Positions 1-8,053 of a DNA stretch of 64,000 nucleotides are shown piece after piece. Position numbers and translations under genes: made by a program. Source of the stretch: Chryseobacterium limigenitum (GTDB taxonomy: Bacteria; Bacteroidota; Bacteroidia; Flavobacteriales; Weeksellaceae). Location: positions 1 through 64,000 of the forward strand of contig NZ_FPKW01000001.1 in the NCBI RefSeq assembly GCF_900114875.1, in the 5' to 3' direction. How positions within the stretch are numbered: the stretch's first letter is position 1; every line of letters starts with the position of its first letter. The notes beneath the pieces were generated by a model. It searched no databases. It worked only from the letters and a program-made list of their open reading frames with translations, and was not told the origin of the DNA.

Positions 1-277
1 CTCTTTGGATGATATTACCGGTTTTCGTATCGGTCCATCTTCTGCGTTTGATGTGTAGTTTTACTGTTTTTCCACGAAGAGGAAAATCGTCAACGCTAAT
101 TTCCGGAACAAAACCTTTTGACTGCAATAACAGAGACGAAAACTCTTTCGGAGCTGTATTTTTCTCGTCAAAATAGATGTGGAGGATTTTATTTTCTTCC
201 TCAAATTTTACAATCTCAAAATGCTCAATCAAGAGTTCAGGTAAAAATAATTTGAGGAGTTCGGCATCGTTTAACAT
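1..277 (-). CDS. ISAon1-type transposase, N-terminal region (partial)
   Basis: The reading frame begins with ATG at 277 and runs off the left edge of the window; about 92 codons are visible. The product starts MLNDAELLKLFLPELLIEHF and contains KGFVPEISVDDFPLRGK and HIKRRRWTD, which I recognise as the N-terminal region shared by ISAon1-type transposases of Chryseobacterium and relatives. This part precedes the catalytic domain, which is usually encoded further on or in a second frame and would lie outside the window. Terminal inverted repeats cannot be assigned because only one end is present. It could be a complete element or a remnant. Confidence 0.7.
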   Translation of the reverse strand, partial: MLNDAELLKLFLPELLIEHFEIVKFEEENKILHIYFDEKNTAPKEFSSLLLQSKGFVPEISVDDFPLRGKTVKLHIKRRRWTDTKTGNIIQR

Positions 278-370
278 TCCACAAAATTAGCAATATTTTT
301 TTCCTCCCCAACTTTTGAGATTGATCCGATTAATGGCTATTAAAAACTTAATAATGAATATTTTTTAAAT

Positions 371-399
371 AAAAAAAATCCCACTATAAAAGCGGGATT
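371..399 (-). terminator. Intrinsic terminator of the 405-986 gene
   Basis: On the minus strand a 6-bp stem AATCCC/GGGATT (377-382 with 394-399) is followed directly by a T-rich tail. It lies six bases past the stop codon of the secreted protein gene. Confidence 0.7.
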
Positions 400-404
400 G
401 TATA

Positions 405-986
405 TTATTGAGCAATTGTAGAATAAGAGCTTAATTTGTAATCTTCTGCATTGGTCTGATCTAAGAAATCTTTCTTTTGCATTCCTTTCATTCTTCCTGC
501 GGCATCGCTTGCATTGAAATAGGCTTCACTTAGTTTAGTTGCCATTTCAGCAGGGTTAAAATCTATTTTAGTATCACCTTCTACTCCCAGATATCCGTTC
601 TTTTTAGTAAGGTAAGTGATGTAATTTTTATAGTTGATCATGGTATCTCTGAACATTCTGTTATGATACTCCAGACATTTTTTAGATTTTTTATTTGAAT
701 TGTTTAGGATACAGCTTTCCATATTTCCTCTGTAAAGGCGCCATTCCTGCTCTACTTTTGCATATTCTTTTCCTAAAGCAGTCTTTCCGTTGATAAGGAT
801 ATTGTTATCACCTTCTTTAGTAGCAATTGTCTGCAAATGTCCTATAACAAGAGGAACTGTTTTTTCGATTTTTGTTTTCGTTTCTTTTAAAGTTCCAAAA
901 TCTGCTGCAGGAGAATTCTTCTTTTGAGCAGTCGTTACATTAAAAATAAGTAGTAATAGTACAATCAATAAATTATATCTTTTCAT
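405..986 (-). CDS. Secreted protein of unknown function
   Basis: The 193-residue product begins with a clear signal peptide (MKRYNLLIVLLLLIFNVTTAQ, cleavage after about residue 20). The mature part is charged and probably helical, with no catalytic motif I can recognise and two cysteines (in SCILNN and KKCLEYH, near residues 92 and 103) that could form a disulphide. The gene is monocistronic: its own terminator follows and the divergent blaI gene starts 326 bases away. I do not recognise the family. Export to the periplasm or outer membrane is the only inference I would make. Confidence 0.75.
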   Translation of the reverse strand: MKRYNLLIVLLLLIFNVTTAQKKNSPAADFGTLKETKTKIEKTVPLVIGHLQTIATKEGDNNILINGKTALGKEYAKVEQEWRLYRGNMESCILNNSNKKSKKCLEYHNRMFRDTMINYKNYITYLTKKNGYLGVEGDTKIDFNPAEMATKLSEAYFNASDAAGRMKGMQKKDFLDQTNAEDYKLSSYSTIAQ

Positions 987-1009
987 GAGAAATTTTTAAA
1001 GCACTAAAA

Positions 1010-1036
1010 TAAATATATTTTCTCAGTTTAAACAAA
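1010..1036 (-). promoter_or_regulatory. Possible promoter of the secreted protein gene
   Basis: Reading the minus strand, TTTG (1033-1036) is followed after 15 bases by TATATTTA (1010-1017), one mismatch from the Bacteroidota TAnnTTTG box. It sits 24 bases upstream of the ATG. The spacing is on the short side, so this is tentative. Confidence 0.35.
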
Positions 1037-1204
1037 TAGATTTTAATTTTATTTAATAAAAATTAACAAGTTTTAAGAATTTGTATTCTAATTCTAAATT
1101 TTACTGCCGATTAATTAGGTAATAAATTCAATCAATTAAAAATTTAACATATTTTAATAAAATTTATTTGTCTGATTTTCAGATCTTTATATTAATTAAT
1201 CTTT

Positions 1205-1226
1205 TATCACTAAAAAAATAGTTGTT
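1205..1226. promoter_or_regulatory. Candidate BlaI operator O1 (over the -33 box)
   Basis: TATCACTAA-AAAA-ATAGTTGTT is an imperfect dyad with the same 9-4-9 layout as the better dyad at 1252-1273. It matches the reverse complement of that site at 18 of 22 positions by eye. It covers the likely -33 element of the blaI promoter. Confidence 0.55.
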
Positions 1227-1251
1227 GAAGTAAGATTTATTTCTACATTTG
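1221..1251 (+). promoter_or_regulatory. blaI promoter (GTTG-N19-TACATTTG)
   Basis: GTTG at 1221-1224 is followed after 19 bases by TACATTTG at 1244-1251, an exact TAnnTTTG box as used by the primary sigma factor of Bacteroidota. Transcription should start near 1258, inside operator O2. Confidence 0.65.
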
Positions 1252-1273
1252 TATAACTAATTTCTTAGTGATA
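1252..1273. promoter_or_regulatory. Candidate BlaI operator O2 (over the transcription start)
   Basis: TATAACTAA-TTTC-TTAGTGATA is a dyad with 8 of 9 base pairs matching between its arms. It directly follows the -7 box and covers the expected transcription start, the right place for a repressor to block initiation. With O1 it brackets the promoter, 47 bases apart. Confidence 0.65.
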
Positions 1274-1312
1274 TAGAATTTTGATACAATTTTATATCAT
1301 ATTTAATGATAA

Positions 1313-1690
1313 ATGAAACAGGATATGATAATTCAGACGTTAACAAAAGCAGAAGAACAGGTAATGCAGTATTTATGGAAACTCGAAAAAGGATTCTTAA
1401 AAGATGTCCTTGATCTCTTTCCGGAACCAAAACCGCATACCAATACTGTTTCAACTATTTTAAAAGTGCTGAAAGACAAAGAGTTCGTAGACTACAGCGT
1501 TTACGGAAGACAGCATGAATATTTCCCGTTGATCTCAAAAGAGCAGTATTCGGGGAAGACCATGAAGAGCCTTGTGAAAAACTATTTTAAAGGTTCTTAT
1601 AAAAGTGCCGTTTCATTTCTTGTAGAAAAAAATGAAATGACCGTTGAAGATCTTGAAATTTTATTAAACGAACTCAAAAAGAAAGACTAG
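1313..1690 (+). CDS. blaI: BlaI/MecI-family transcriptional repressor
   Basis: A 125-residue winged-helix repressor of the BlaI/MecI/CopY family. The N-terminal half holds the DNA-binding helices (LTKAEEQVMQYLW, then HTNTVSTILKVLKDKEFVDY), and the C-terminal helix after about residue 85 is the dimerisation part where these repressors are cut by their antirepressor. It is followed two bases later by an M56 peptidase gene, the standard repressor/antirepressor pair. The promoter is flanked by two matching dyads, so autorepression is likely. No beta-lactamase lies in the window, so in this lineage the signal is probably envelope stress in general; that is inference. Confidence 0.9.
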   Translation: MKQDMIIQTLTKAEEQVMQYLWKLEKGFLKDVLDLFPEPKPHTNTVSTILKVLKDKEFVDYSVYGRQHEYFPLISKEQYSGKTMKSLVKNYFKGSYKSAVSFLVEKNEMTVEDLEILLNELKKKD

Positions 1691-1692
1691 CT

Positions 1693-3552
1693 ATGGAAGC
1701 AATACTTCTATACTTTGTAAAAGTAATTTTATCTTCTGGTGTAATGTTTTTGTATTATCAGTTGTCTTTAAAAGACAAGACATTTCATCATTATAACAGA
1801 TTTTATTTACTGTCTGCAATATTGATATCACTATTATTGCCTTTGATCAGGGTGGATGATTTTACGATAGAGGTAAATAATGATGTATATAGCTTGCTGG
1901 ATAAGATACAGAATTTTAATACGACCAAAAACATAAACAATGACCACACTTATTTTAGAATTATTTTTTCAGCTTTGGGATTGGTTTCTCTCTATTTTTT
2001 AGGAAGATTCATTTACGGGATCTTTAGAATACAACAGCTTAAAAGCCAATTTCAAAAAGAAAGTTTTGATGGTATCAATTTTTACCATACAAACCTGACA
2101 GAAGCTCCTTTTTCGTATTTTAAAAATCTTTTCTGGAAGAATACAATTGTTTTGAATTCAGACATTGGAAAACAGATTTTAAAACATGAAATGGTGCATA
2201 TTGAGCAGAAACACTCATTCGATAAAATTTTTATTGAAGTGATTACTTCCGTTTTCTGGTTCAATCCTTTTTTTCATATCATTAAAAAAGAAATAAGTCT
2301 AATCCACGAGTATCTGGCTGATAAAAAAGCCGTAAAACAATCGGACACAAAAGCATTTGCGCAGATGCTTTTAGCAAGTCACTTTTCCGGAACACAGTTA
2401 CCTGCAACCAGTCCGTTTTTAAGTTCAAATCTAAAAAAACGACTCAAAATGTTACAAAAACCTCAAACCAAATTCGGGTATGCGCGAAGAATTTTTGCAT
2501 TACCGGTTTTATTTTCAGTGGCTTTTGCCTACATGGTAAATGCTAAGAATAAAGAAATCAAAGAAACAAATATTGCGATTGAAGAAGCCGTTTCTCAAAT
2601 TAAAAAAGACACAATAAGACCAGAAAAAACTAAAGATATAGTTATTGCTCCAAAAGTCTATAAAAAATCTGAGGATGAGCAAAAAATCGCTGATCTAAGT
2701 AAAAAAATACAGGAAAAAAGTAAAGTTTTAAAAGAATTAAAACCTGAAAGCAAAGAATTTCAAAAACATGTTGATGAATTAGGAGAGCTTTCATCTGAAA
2801 TAGGGAAAATAGCAAGTTCGGATAATTTCCAGAAAACCGTATTGGCCTACAGAATGGATGGTTCTGAAATGAAAAATATCAATGATTTCTTCAAATCCGA
2901 TGAATGGAAGAATAAAGTAAAAGAACTTAAAAGCATGAATATCGAAATGCCGGAAATACCGGAAATGAATTTTGATTTTCCTGATGTTCCTCCATTTCCA
3001 AAGGCTCCAAATGCCCCGAATTCACCGGATGCTCCAAATGTGAGGCTTTATAAATTCAATGATCGAGAGGACATGAAGTGGAGCCCGGAAGCTGAAATGA
3101 GAATAGCTGAAAGAACCAAAGAATCTGCATCAACAGCCAAAAAAAGAGCTGAACTCGACCGAAAAAGAGCAAAACTTGATGAGAAGAGAGCGAAATTAGA
3201 AGGAGAAAGAGCAAAACTTGAGGCAGAAAGAAGAGTTTTGGAAGGAAATAATAGAAGAATTTATATTCAGAGTAATAGCTTTAGTAATATTCCGAAGGAT
3301 AAAATTTTGAGAATCAATGCTCAGAATATGAGAATGAATAAAGGGCAGAACGATAGTTTTACAATAACAACTACCGGATCCGGAAGTTTAGTTGGTGACA
3401 CTGGAGATATGAAGATTTTTATTGATGGAAAACCTTCTACAAAACAAGATATGGAAGCTTTAAAGCCAAATGAAATTTCTTCAATGAATATCATGAAAAA
3501 TACCAATAACGGGAAAACAGAAGGCAGCATACAAATTCAGACAAAAAAATAA
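1693..3552 (+). CDS. M56 (BlaR1-like) membrane metallopeptidase with TonB-plug-like tail
   Basis: A 619-residue antirepressor-type zinc protease, predicted to sit in the inner membrane and cleave the upstream repressor. Membrane helices are seen at about residues 5-22, 38-52, 88-110 and 265-285. The zinc site is HEMVH at 165-169, with a later HEYLADKKA helix probably giving the third ligand. Unlike BlaR1 it has no penicillin-binding sensor domain. Instead, the periplasmic part has a Pro/Asn-rich linker (about 415-455, PNAPNSPDAPN), a charged repeat of KRAKLE-type units (about 482-515), and a C-terminal stretch with FIDGKPSTKQDMEALKPNEI that resembles a TonB-receptor plug motif. It follows blaI by two bases and is co-transcribed. 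Confidence 0.88.
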   Translation: MEAILLYFVKVILSSGVMFLYYQLSLKDKTFHHYNRFYLLSAILISLLLPLIRVDDFTIEVNNDVYSLLDKIQNFNTTKNINNDHTYFRIIFSALGLVSLYFLGRFIYGIFRIQQLKSQFQKESFDGINFYHTNLTEAPFSYFKNLFWKNTIVLNSDIGKQILKHEMVHIEQKHSFDKIFIEVITSVFWFNPFFHIIKKEISLIHEYLADKKAVKQSDTKAFAQMLLASHFSGTQLPATSPFLSSNLKKRLKMLQKPQTKFGYARRIFALPVLFSVAFAYMVNAKNKEIKETNIAIEEAVSQIKKDTIRPEKTKDIVIAPKVYKKSEDEQKIADLSKKIQEKSKVLKELKPESKEFQKHVDELGELSSEIGKIASSDNFQKTVLAYRMDGSEMKNINDFFKSDEWKNKVKELKSMNIEMPEIPEMNFDFPDVPPFPKAPNAPNSPDAPNVRLYKFNDREDMKWSPEAEMRIAERTKESASTAKKRAELDRKRAKLDEKRAKLEGERAKLEAERRVLEGNNRRIYIQSNSFSNIPKDKILRINAQNMRMNKGQNDSFTITTTGSGSLVGDTGDMKIFIDGKPSTKQDMEALKPNEISSMNIMKNTNNGKTEGSIQIQTKK

Positions 3553-3561
3553 AGTTCACTT

Positions 3562-3595
3562 GGCTTTGTTGATTTTAAGTTAACAAAGCCTTTTT
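3562..3595 (+). terminator. Terminator after the blaI-M56 operon
   Basis: GGCTTTGTT (3562-3570) pairs with AACAAAGCC (3582-3590) and is followed by TTTTT. It begins ten bases after the M56 stop codon, so the next gene may depend on read-through or its own promoter. Confidence 0.75.
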
Positions 3596-3608
3596 AATAT
3601 AACTAAAT

Positions 3609-4496
3609 ATGAAAAAAAATATAGTATTCTTTCTGCTTGTAAGCATATTTGCCAATGCACAGATCAACAGATTTTATTATGATTACAAATATATCTCAGA
3701 TTCCACCAATAAAGCAGAGGTGAAAAGTGACATAATGCTTTTGGATATTGATAAAAATGGTTCAAAATATTACAGTCGAGAAAAGTTTGTATCTGATTCT
3801 ACCTCAAAGGCTGATCTTGCAAAACAGTTGAAAGGCGGATTTGGAGGAAGCATAAATATCAAAAAAAATATAAAACCGGGAATGATCTTTACGAGTGTGA
3901 CAAAGTCTTATCCGGATTATAAAGTATCACTTTCAGAGAAAATTGGACAAACAACCTATAAAGTTGCAGAGGATCAAAAACCTGAATGGAAAATTCTTCC
4001 CGAAAAACAAAAAATAGGAGAGTACAATACTCAGAAAGCAACATCAACTTATGGAGGGAGAGAATGGATTGCATGGTTTAGCCCAGATATTCCTTTTCAG
4101 GATGGACCGTATAAATTTTACGGACTTCCTGGCTTGATCGTGAAATTGGAAGACAAAACCGGTTCGCATACAATGACTTTAATTGGTAATAAAAAAACAG
4201 AGGCAAGCGCTGAAGAAGAACTTCAATTACCGGGTGTTACCATGATTGGTTTGGGTGGTAAAGATATTGAAGTCACTAAAAAGCAGTTTAAAAAAGCCTG
4301 GAAAGATTATCAGACAGATCCTACAAAAGATATGAAGCAAACGATGAGTACTCTTCCGGCTGGTGCTATGGTGAAAATGAAGAATCAGGATGGAAAAGAT
4401 ATTGATATGAATGAGATGTACAGGAATATTGAAAAAAGAGCAAAAGAAGAAATACAGAAAAATAATAATAGAATAGAGCCTGATTTATACAAATAA
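3609..4496 (+). CDS. GLPGLI-family secreted protein
   Basis: A 295-residue exported protein with a signal peptide (MKKNIVFFLLVSIFANAQ). It carries the signature GLPGLI at residues 172-177 within KFYGLPGLIVKLED, preceded by WIAWFSPDIPFQDGP, which together define the GLPGLI family, abundant in Flavobacteriia and of unknown function. The C-terminus is highly charged and rich in Lys and Glu (ends RIEPDLYK). GLPGLI genes often follow BlaI/M56 pairs, as here, which suggests it is part of the same envelope response. It has no enzyme motif that I can see. Confidence 0.9.
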   Translation: MKKNIVFFLLVSIFANAQINRFYYDYKYISDSTNKAEVKSDIMLLDIDKNGSKYYSREKFVSDSTSKADLAKQLKGGFGGSINIKKNIKPGMIFTSVTKSYPDYKVSLSEKIGQTTYKVAEDQKPEWKILPEKQKIGEYNTQKATSTYGGREWIAWFSPDIPFQDGPYKFYGLPGLIVKLEDKTGSHTMTLIGNKKTEASAEEELQLPGVTMIGLGGKDIEVTKKQFKKAWKDYQTDPTKDMKQTMSTLPAGAMVKMKNQDGKDIDMNEMYRNIEKRAKEEIQKNNNRIEPDLYK

Positions 4497-4516
4497 TCAG
4501 CAAATTTTAAAATAAA

Positions 4517-4552
4517 CAAAAACCCCGAAACTTAATCGTTCCGGGATTTTTT
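4517..4552. terminator. Bidirectional terminator between GLPGLI gene and fsa
   Basis: CCCGAAAC (4524-4531) and GTTCCGGG (4538-4545) form an 8-bp stem with one mismatch. A T run follows on the plus strand and A-rich sequence precedes it, so it can end both convergent genes. Confidence 0.75.
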
Positions 4553-4574
4553 ATACTTTATATTGAGCTAAATG

Positions 4575-5228
4575 TTAAGCTAATTTCTGAGAATCTGCAA
4601 TAAACTGAGCCAATCCGCTGTCTGTTAATGGGTGTCTCAACAAGCTCAAGATCGGAGGAAGTGGAGAAGTAATAACATCAGCACCGATTTTAGCACAGTC
4701 AATAATGTGCATTTGGTGACGGATAGATGCTGCTAAAATTTCAGTTTCATACATATAGTTATCAAAAATTAATCTGATTTCCTGAATTAAGTTTAATCCG
4801 TCAGTAGAAATATCATCAAGTCTTCCCAAGAAAGGAGAAACGTAAGTTGCACCCGCTTTTGCAGCTAAAAGAGCCTGCCCGGCAGAGAAAATCAATGTAC
4901 AGTTCGTTTTAATTCCTTTATCAGAAAAATATTTTAAAGCTTTGATACCATCTTTGATCATTGGGATTTTTACAACAATATTCGGGTGGATTGCAGCCAA
5001 TTCATCACCTTCTTTGATCATTTCTTCATAAGTCGTAGAAAGTACTTCAGCAGAAATATCTCCGTCTACGATATCGCAAATTGCTTTGTAATGATTTTTG
5101 ATAGCCTCAGCTCCCTGAATTCCTTCTTTAGCCATTAAAGACGGGTTAGTTGTTACACCATCTAAAATTCCAAGGTCTTTAGCTTCTTTAATTTGCTCTA
5201 AATTGGCAGTGTCAATAAAAAATTTCAT
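4575..5228 (-). CDS. fsa: Transaldolase-like fructose-6-phosphate aldolase
   Basis: A 217-residue cytosolic TIM-barrel enzyme of the small transaldolase/FSA group. It begins [20 protein letters not shown] and continues with [13 protein letters not shown]. The Schiff-base lysine is K87 in VVKIPM, followed by [19 protein letters not shown] and a [17 protein letters not shown] tail. This short form, about 215 residues, is annotated either as fructose-6-phosphate aldolase or as transaldolase; a function in the non-oxidative pentose phosphate pathway is the usual role in organisms without the long form. Sequence alone does not settle which reaction dominates. It is monocistronic, convergent with the GLPGLI gene. 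Confidence 0.92.
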   Translation of the reverse strand: MKFFIDTANLEQIKEAKDLGILDGVTTNPSLMAKEGIQGAEAIKNHYKAICDIVDGDISAEVLSTTYEEMIKEGDELAAIHPNIVVKIPMIKDGIKALKYFSDKGIKTNCTLIFSAGQALLAAKAGATYVSPFLGRLDDISTDGLNLIQEIRLIFDNYMYETEILAASIRHQMHIIDCAKIGADVITSPLPPILSLLRHPLTDSGLAQFIADSQKLA

Positions 5229-5320
5229 TTGTTTAAAGATTTATTTATACAAAGATAAACAATCCTTTTTGAGTGGAAAATTTTTTAATTTTGGTTAGGA
5301 GTTAGAAGTTTATGACTGTA

Positions 5321-5426
5321 TTGAGATGCTTCTACTTCGCTCAGCATGACAGCGCTAATACTAACTGCTTTATTTTAACGGTCATTTTGTAGCGATGTCA
5401 TGCTGAGCGAAGTAGAAGCATCTCAA
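5321..5426. repeat. Dispersed palindromic repeat, class 1 (31-bp perfect arms)
   Basis: The left arm 5321-5351 and the right arm 5396-5426 are exact 31-base inverted copies with core TCATGCTGAGCGAAG, separated by 44 bases. A second, diverged copy is at 61594-61683; both have GACAGCGCTA just inside the left arm. This looks like a REP/MITE-type element common in Chryseobacterium intergenic DNA. It fills the gap between fsa and the broken YdeI-like gene. Confidence 0.85.
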
Positions 5427-5455
5427 ATAAAACAATTTTTATAAATTTATTGTCA

Positions 5456-5941
5456 ATGAAAAACCACTTCACAGCCCAACTCGAAATCATAGGTATCAAT
5501 CCTTTTGTTTTTATTCCTGAGAAAATTTTAAATGAAATTTTTGAAACTTCGGGAAAAAGTAAAAGCCCGATTCCCGTGAAAGGAACTGTAAATGGTAAAG
5601 AATTCAAGCAAAATTTAATGAAATATTTAGGTGAATGGCGGCTATAAATCAACTTAACCATGCTAAAAGATTCTCCCAAAAGAATAGGAGAGATCATTGA
5701 AGTTTCAGTTGAATTTGATGATTCAGAAAGAGTAATTTCCATTCATCCTCAGTTAGATAAAGCAATCAAAGAAAATCCTGTGGCTTTACAAAATTTTGAA
5801 AATTTAATTCCGTCAAGAAGATTAGAATTGATTCGTTACATCAATAATTTAAAAACAGAAGCCAGCATCCAAAGAAATGTTGAAAAAATAATCAAACATT
5901 TGCATGGCGAAACTGATTTTTTTGGTAAGAATATTAATTGA
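5456..5941 (+). pseudogene. DUF1905/YdeI-like protein gene broken by one in-frame stop
   Basis: From ATG 5456 the frame reads MKNHFTAQLEIIGINPFVFI and stops at TAA 5645-5647 (codon 64), just after LGEWRL. The same frame continues with INLTMLKDSPKRIGEIIEVS and a YdeI/OmpD-associated helical tail (RRLELIRYINNLKTEASIQR) to the stop at 5939-5941. Intact relatives read GEWRLYIN at this point, so the TAA replaces a tyrosine codon by one base change. The two halves together have the normal length of about 160 residues: DUF1905 beta-barrel plus the bacteriocin-protection (YdeI) domain. A start inside the second half (ATG 5660) could give a fragment. Function is probably lost. Confidence 0.8.
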
Positions 5942-5951
5942 ATACAATAAA

Positions 5952-5978
5952 AAAATCCGGAAAAATATTCCGGATTTT
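5952..5978. terminator. Bidirectional terminator
   Basis: AAAATCCGGAA (5952-5962) and TTCCGGATTTT (5968-5978) are a perfect 11-bp stem with a 5-base loop. It serves the YdeI-like gene and the convergent TPR gene. Confidence 0.85.
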
Positions 5979-5981
5979 ACT

Positions 5982-6542
5982 TTATGAATTTAAAGCTTTG
6001 CTCAATTTTACAGCATCCTGATTGGTTGGGTCGTACTGTATAGATTTTGCAATATGTTCTTTTGCTTTGGCAGGATCAGATTGCTGTTCTGCAAAGGCAA
6101 CATAAAAATAGGCATAAGCTAAATTTTTCTTATTCTGTTCCACTTCTTCAGGTTTTACTGTCGCAATATATTTCTCATAAGAAAGTTTTGCGTTGGCATC
6201 ATCTTTAGCCGCTTGATAAGCGTATGCCTGACTGTAATATGATGGAGCCCAATCCGGTAACAAAGCAGATATCTTTTTCCAGGTATCAACTGCGTTTGCC
6301 CAGTCTGATGCTTCCTGATATGCTGTCGCCAATTTTGCTAATGATTCTGTATCTTTTGGATTTGTTTCGATTTGTTTTTTTAGTCCGTCAATCGTTGCAT
6401 TGCCTGATTGAGCCGTAGCAGCCGTAGTTGTTGTGCTATTTGCAGTATCCGTTTGTGTCGTTTGTGCATTTACAAAACCTGTACTTCCTACAAGGATCAA
6501 ACCTAAAAACACATTTTTGATATTAATTTTAGTCATTTTCAT
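5982..6542 (-). CDS. Secreted tetratricopeptide-repeat protein
   Basis: A 186-residue exported protein. The signal peptide is at residues 1-26 (ends GSTGFVNAQ), followed by a short Thr/Ala/Ser-rich linker. Residues from about 50 to the end hold roughly three TPR units, seen as NPKDTESLAKLATAYQEA, LPDWAPSYYSQAYAY and DPTNQDAVKLSKAL. TPRs mediate protein-protein contacts; the partner is unknown. An ATG two codons further in (6536) is an equally possible start. The gene stands alone, with a terminator downstream and the divergent pepE upstream. Confidence 0.85.
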   Translation of the reverse strand: MKMTKINIKNVFLGLILVGSTGFVNAQTTQTDTANSTTTTAATAQSGNATIDGLKKQIETNPKDTESLAKLATAYQEASDWANAVDTWKKISALLPDWAPSYYSQAYAYQAAKDDANAKLSYEKYIATVKPEEVEQNKKNLAYAYFYVAFAEQQSDPAKAKEHIAKSIQYDPTNQDAVKLSKALNS

Positions 6543-6667
6543 AATCGTACATTTTTAAAATTTCTACATTCTAAAATTCAATAATAATTCCACAAAGGGC
6601 TAAATTTTAGAAGCTTTAAGTTTTTTTAGAAAATATTAACGGATAACTGTATTTTTTTAGCGTAATT

Positions 6668-6697
6668 TTTGATTAATTGATGTTTGAGCTATCTTTG
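6668..6697 (+). promoter_or_regulatory. pepE promoter (TTTG-N18-TATCTTTG)
   Basis: TTTG at 6668-6671 and TATCTTTG at 6690-6697 fit the Bacteroidota promoter with an 18-base spacer. The start codon lies 43 bases further on. Confidence 0.65.
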
Positions 6698-6739
6698 TAA
6701 CTCAACTTTTATTTTTAATAATCAATATAATTTTGTTGT

Positions 6740-7435
6740 ATGAACATCATATTAGCCTCAACTTCCACAATCTTTGGTGGAGAATATCTAGAATATTTAA
6801 GAGAAGAATTAATCCAATTATATAAAGGTATTGATGAAATAATCTTCGTCCCTTTTGCAAGACCGGGCGGAATTTCCCATGACGGCTACACCGAAAAAGC
6901 CCGTTCGTTCTTCGAAACAATTAATATTAAAGTAAAAGGTCTTCACGAATTTGAAGATAAAATTGAAGCCTTAAATAACGCAAAAGGCTACTTTACAGGT
7001 GGCGGAAATACTTTTTTATTGGTTAAAACTTTACATGAAGAAGGTTTGATGTCAGTTTTAATATCAAACATAGAAAGCGGAAAAGCGTATTTAGGATGCA
7101 GCGCCGGAAGTAATATTGGAGGACAAAATATGAAAACAACGAACGATATGCCCATCGTTTATCCGCCAAGTTTTGATTGTATGGGATTGGTTCCTTTTAA
7201 TTTAAATCCACATTATTTAGATCCAAATCCGGATTTGAAACACAACGGAGAAACCAGAGAAACGAGAATCAAAGAATTTTTAACGCAAAATGATCTTAAA
7301 GTTGTCGGACTGCGTGAAGGAAACTGGATCAGAAGAATCGGCGATAAAATTACAGTTGAAGGAAGTGAATTGACAAGGATTTTTGAAAAAGGAAAAGAGC
7401 CGTACGAAATTGAATCTGGAAGTGAACTTTTGTAA
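6740..7435 (+). CDS. pepE: Peptidase E (alpha-aspartyl dipeptidase, family S51)
   Basis: A 231-residue cytosolic serine peptidase that releases N-terminal Asp from dipeptides. The nucleophile is Ser121 in the elbow GCSAGS; His158 (NPHYLD) and Asp136 (NDMPIVYPP) fit the other triad positions known from Salmonella PepE with an offset of one. The glycine-rich GGGNTFLLV and a G-REG-W segment are also typical. It belongs to the same superfamily as the cyanophycinase at 56 kb but is the shorter dipeptidase form. The next gene starts nine bases after the stop and may be co-transcribed. Confidence 0.92.
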   Translation: MNIILASTSTIFGGEYLEYLREELIQLYKGIDEIIFVPFARPGGISHDGYTEKARSFFETINIKVKGLHEFEDKIEALNNAKGYFTGGGNTFLLVKTLHEEGLMSVLISNIESGKAYLGCSAGSNIGGQNMKTTNDMPIVYPPSFDCMGLVPFNLNPHYLDPNPDLKHNGETRETRIKEFLTQNDLKVVGLREGNWIRRIGDKITVEGSELTRIFEKGKEPYEIESGSELL

Positions 7436-7444
7436 GTTTAAAAT

Positions 7445-7999
7445 ATGAAAAAAATAGCTTCTGTTTTCTTTCTATTATTTTATTGTTTCTTTTATTCTCA
7501 AGATCTTAAAGTTTCAGATGAAGAAATTTATGAAGTAATAAATTTTATAATTAAAGACGGCAGTCAAAAAACATTTAAAGAGATTAAAATTATTACCGAA
7601 GATCCAAATGTAAAGAGTGATTCTAAATATTATGAAGATAAAATATTAAAAGAGTTTTTCAATGTTAAAGATCTGAAAGTTATTAAGGATCAATACAAAA
7701 CTATCAATGATTTTGTGTTGAATCCTAAATATATTTTGAATTTAAGAATCATACATAAAGAAAAATTACTAAGTTATAGCCCATCACCTATTAGTTTCTG
7801 GACTGAATTTAATAAAAAACATGGGAATGTTGCATTTATGTTCGTAGGTAAACCATTATTCACTTCAGATAAAAAAAGAGTCATTATTAATTATGGTTAC
7901 TATTGTGGAGGACTTTGCGGAAAGGGAGAAAGGGTAATACTAAAAAAAGAGAAAAATATTTGGGTAATAGAAAAGGTTGTATCAGGTTTCATAAGCTAG
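7445..7999 (+). CDS. Secreted protein of unknown function
   Basis: The 184-residue product has a hydrophobic signal peptide ending FFYSQ (about residue 19). The mature part is Lys-rich and mixed alpha/beta. Near the C-terminus it has YYCGGLCGKGERVIL, whose two cysteines could form a disulphide, followed by a short beta region (KNIWVIEKVVSGFIS) like the end of a DUF of the nuclear-transport-factor type; I would not assign it. It follows pepE by nine bases, likely the same transcript. Confidence 0.7.
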   Translation: MKKIASVFFLLFYCFFYSQDLKVSDEEIYEVINFIIKDGSQKTFKEIKIITEDPNVKSDSKYYEDKILKEFFNVKDLKVIKDQYKTINDFVLNPKYILNLRIIHKEKLLSYSPSPISFWTEFNKKHGNVAFMFVGKPLFTSDKKRVIINYGYYCGGLCGKGERVILKKEKNIWVIEKVVSGFIS

Positions 8000-8025
8000 T
8001 TATGATTGTATTTAGCCAAAATCTT

Positions 8026-8033
8026 TATATTTG
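8026..8033 (+). promoter_or_regulatory. -7 box of the dacB promoter
   Basis: TATATTTG is an exact TAnnTTTG match. Transcription would start near 8040, downstream of the upstream in-frame ATG at 8036, which favours ATG 8054 as the true dacB start. Confidence 0.5.
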
Positions 8034-8053
8034 ATATGAATAAACAAAATGCA

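Noticed and set aside
1257..1454. Minus-strand frame opposite the start of blaI
   Set aside because: It covers the promoter and operator region and is antisense to the conserved helix-turn-helix.
5229..5455. Possible CRISPR or tandem array
   Set aside because: Only two inverted arms exist, with no regularly spaced direct repeats; it is a palindromic element.
8006..8053. Upstream starts for dacB
   Set aside because: They would add polar residues before the signal peptide and precede the predicted transcription start.
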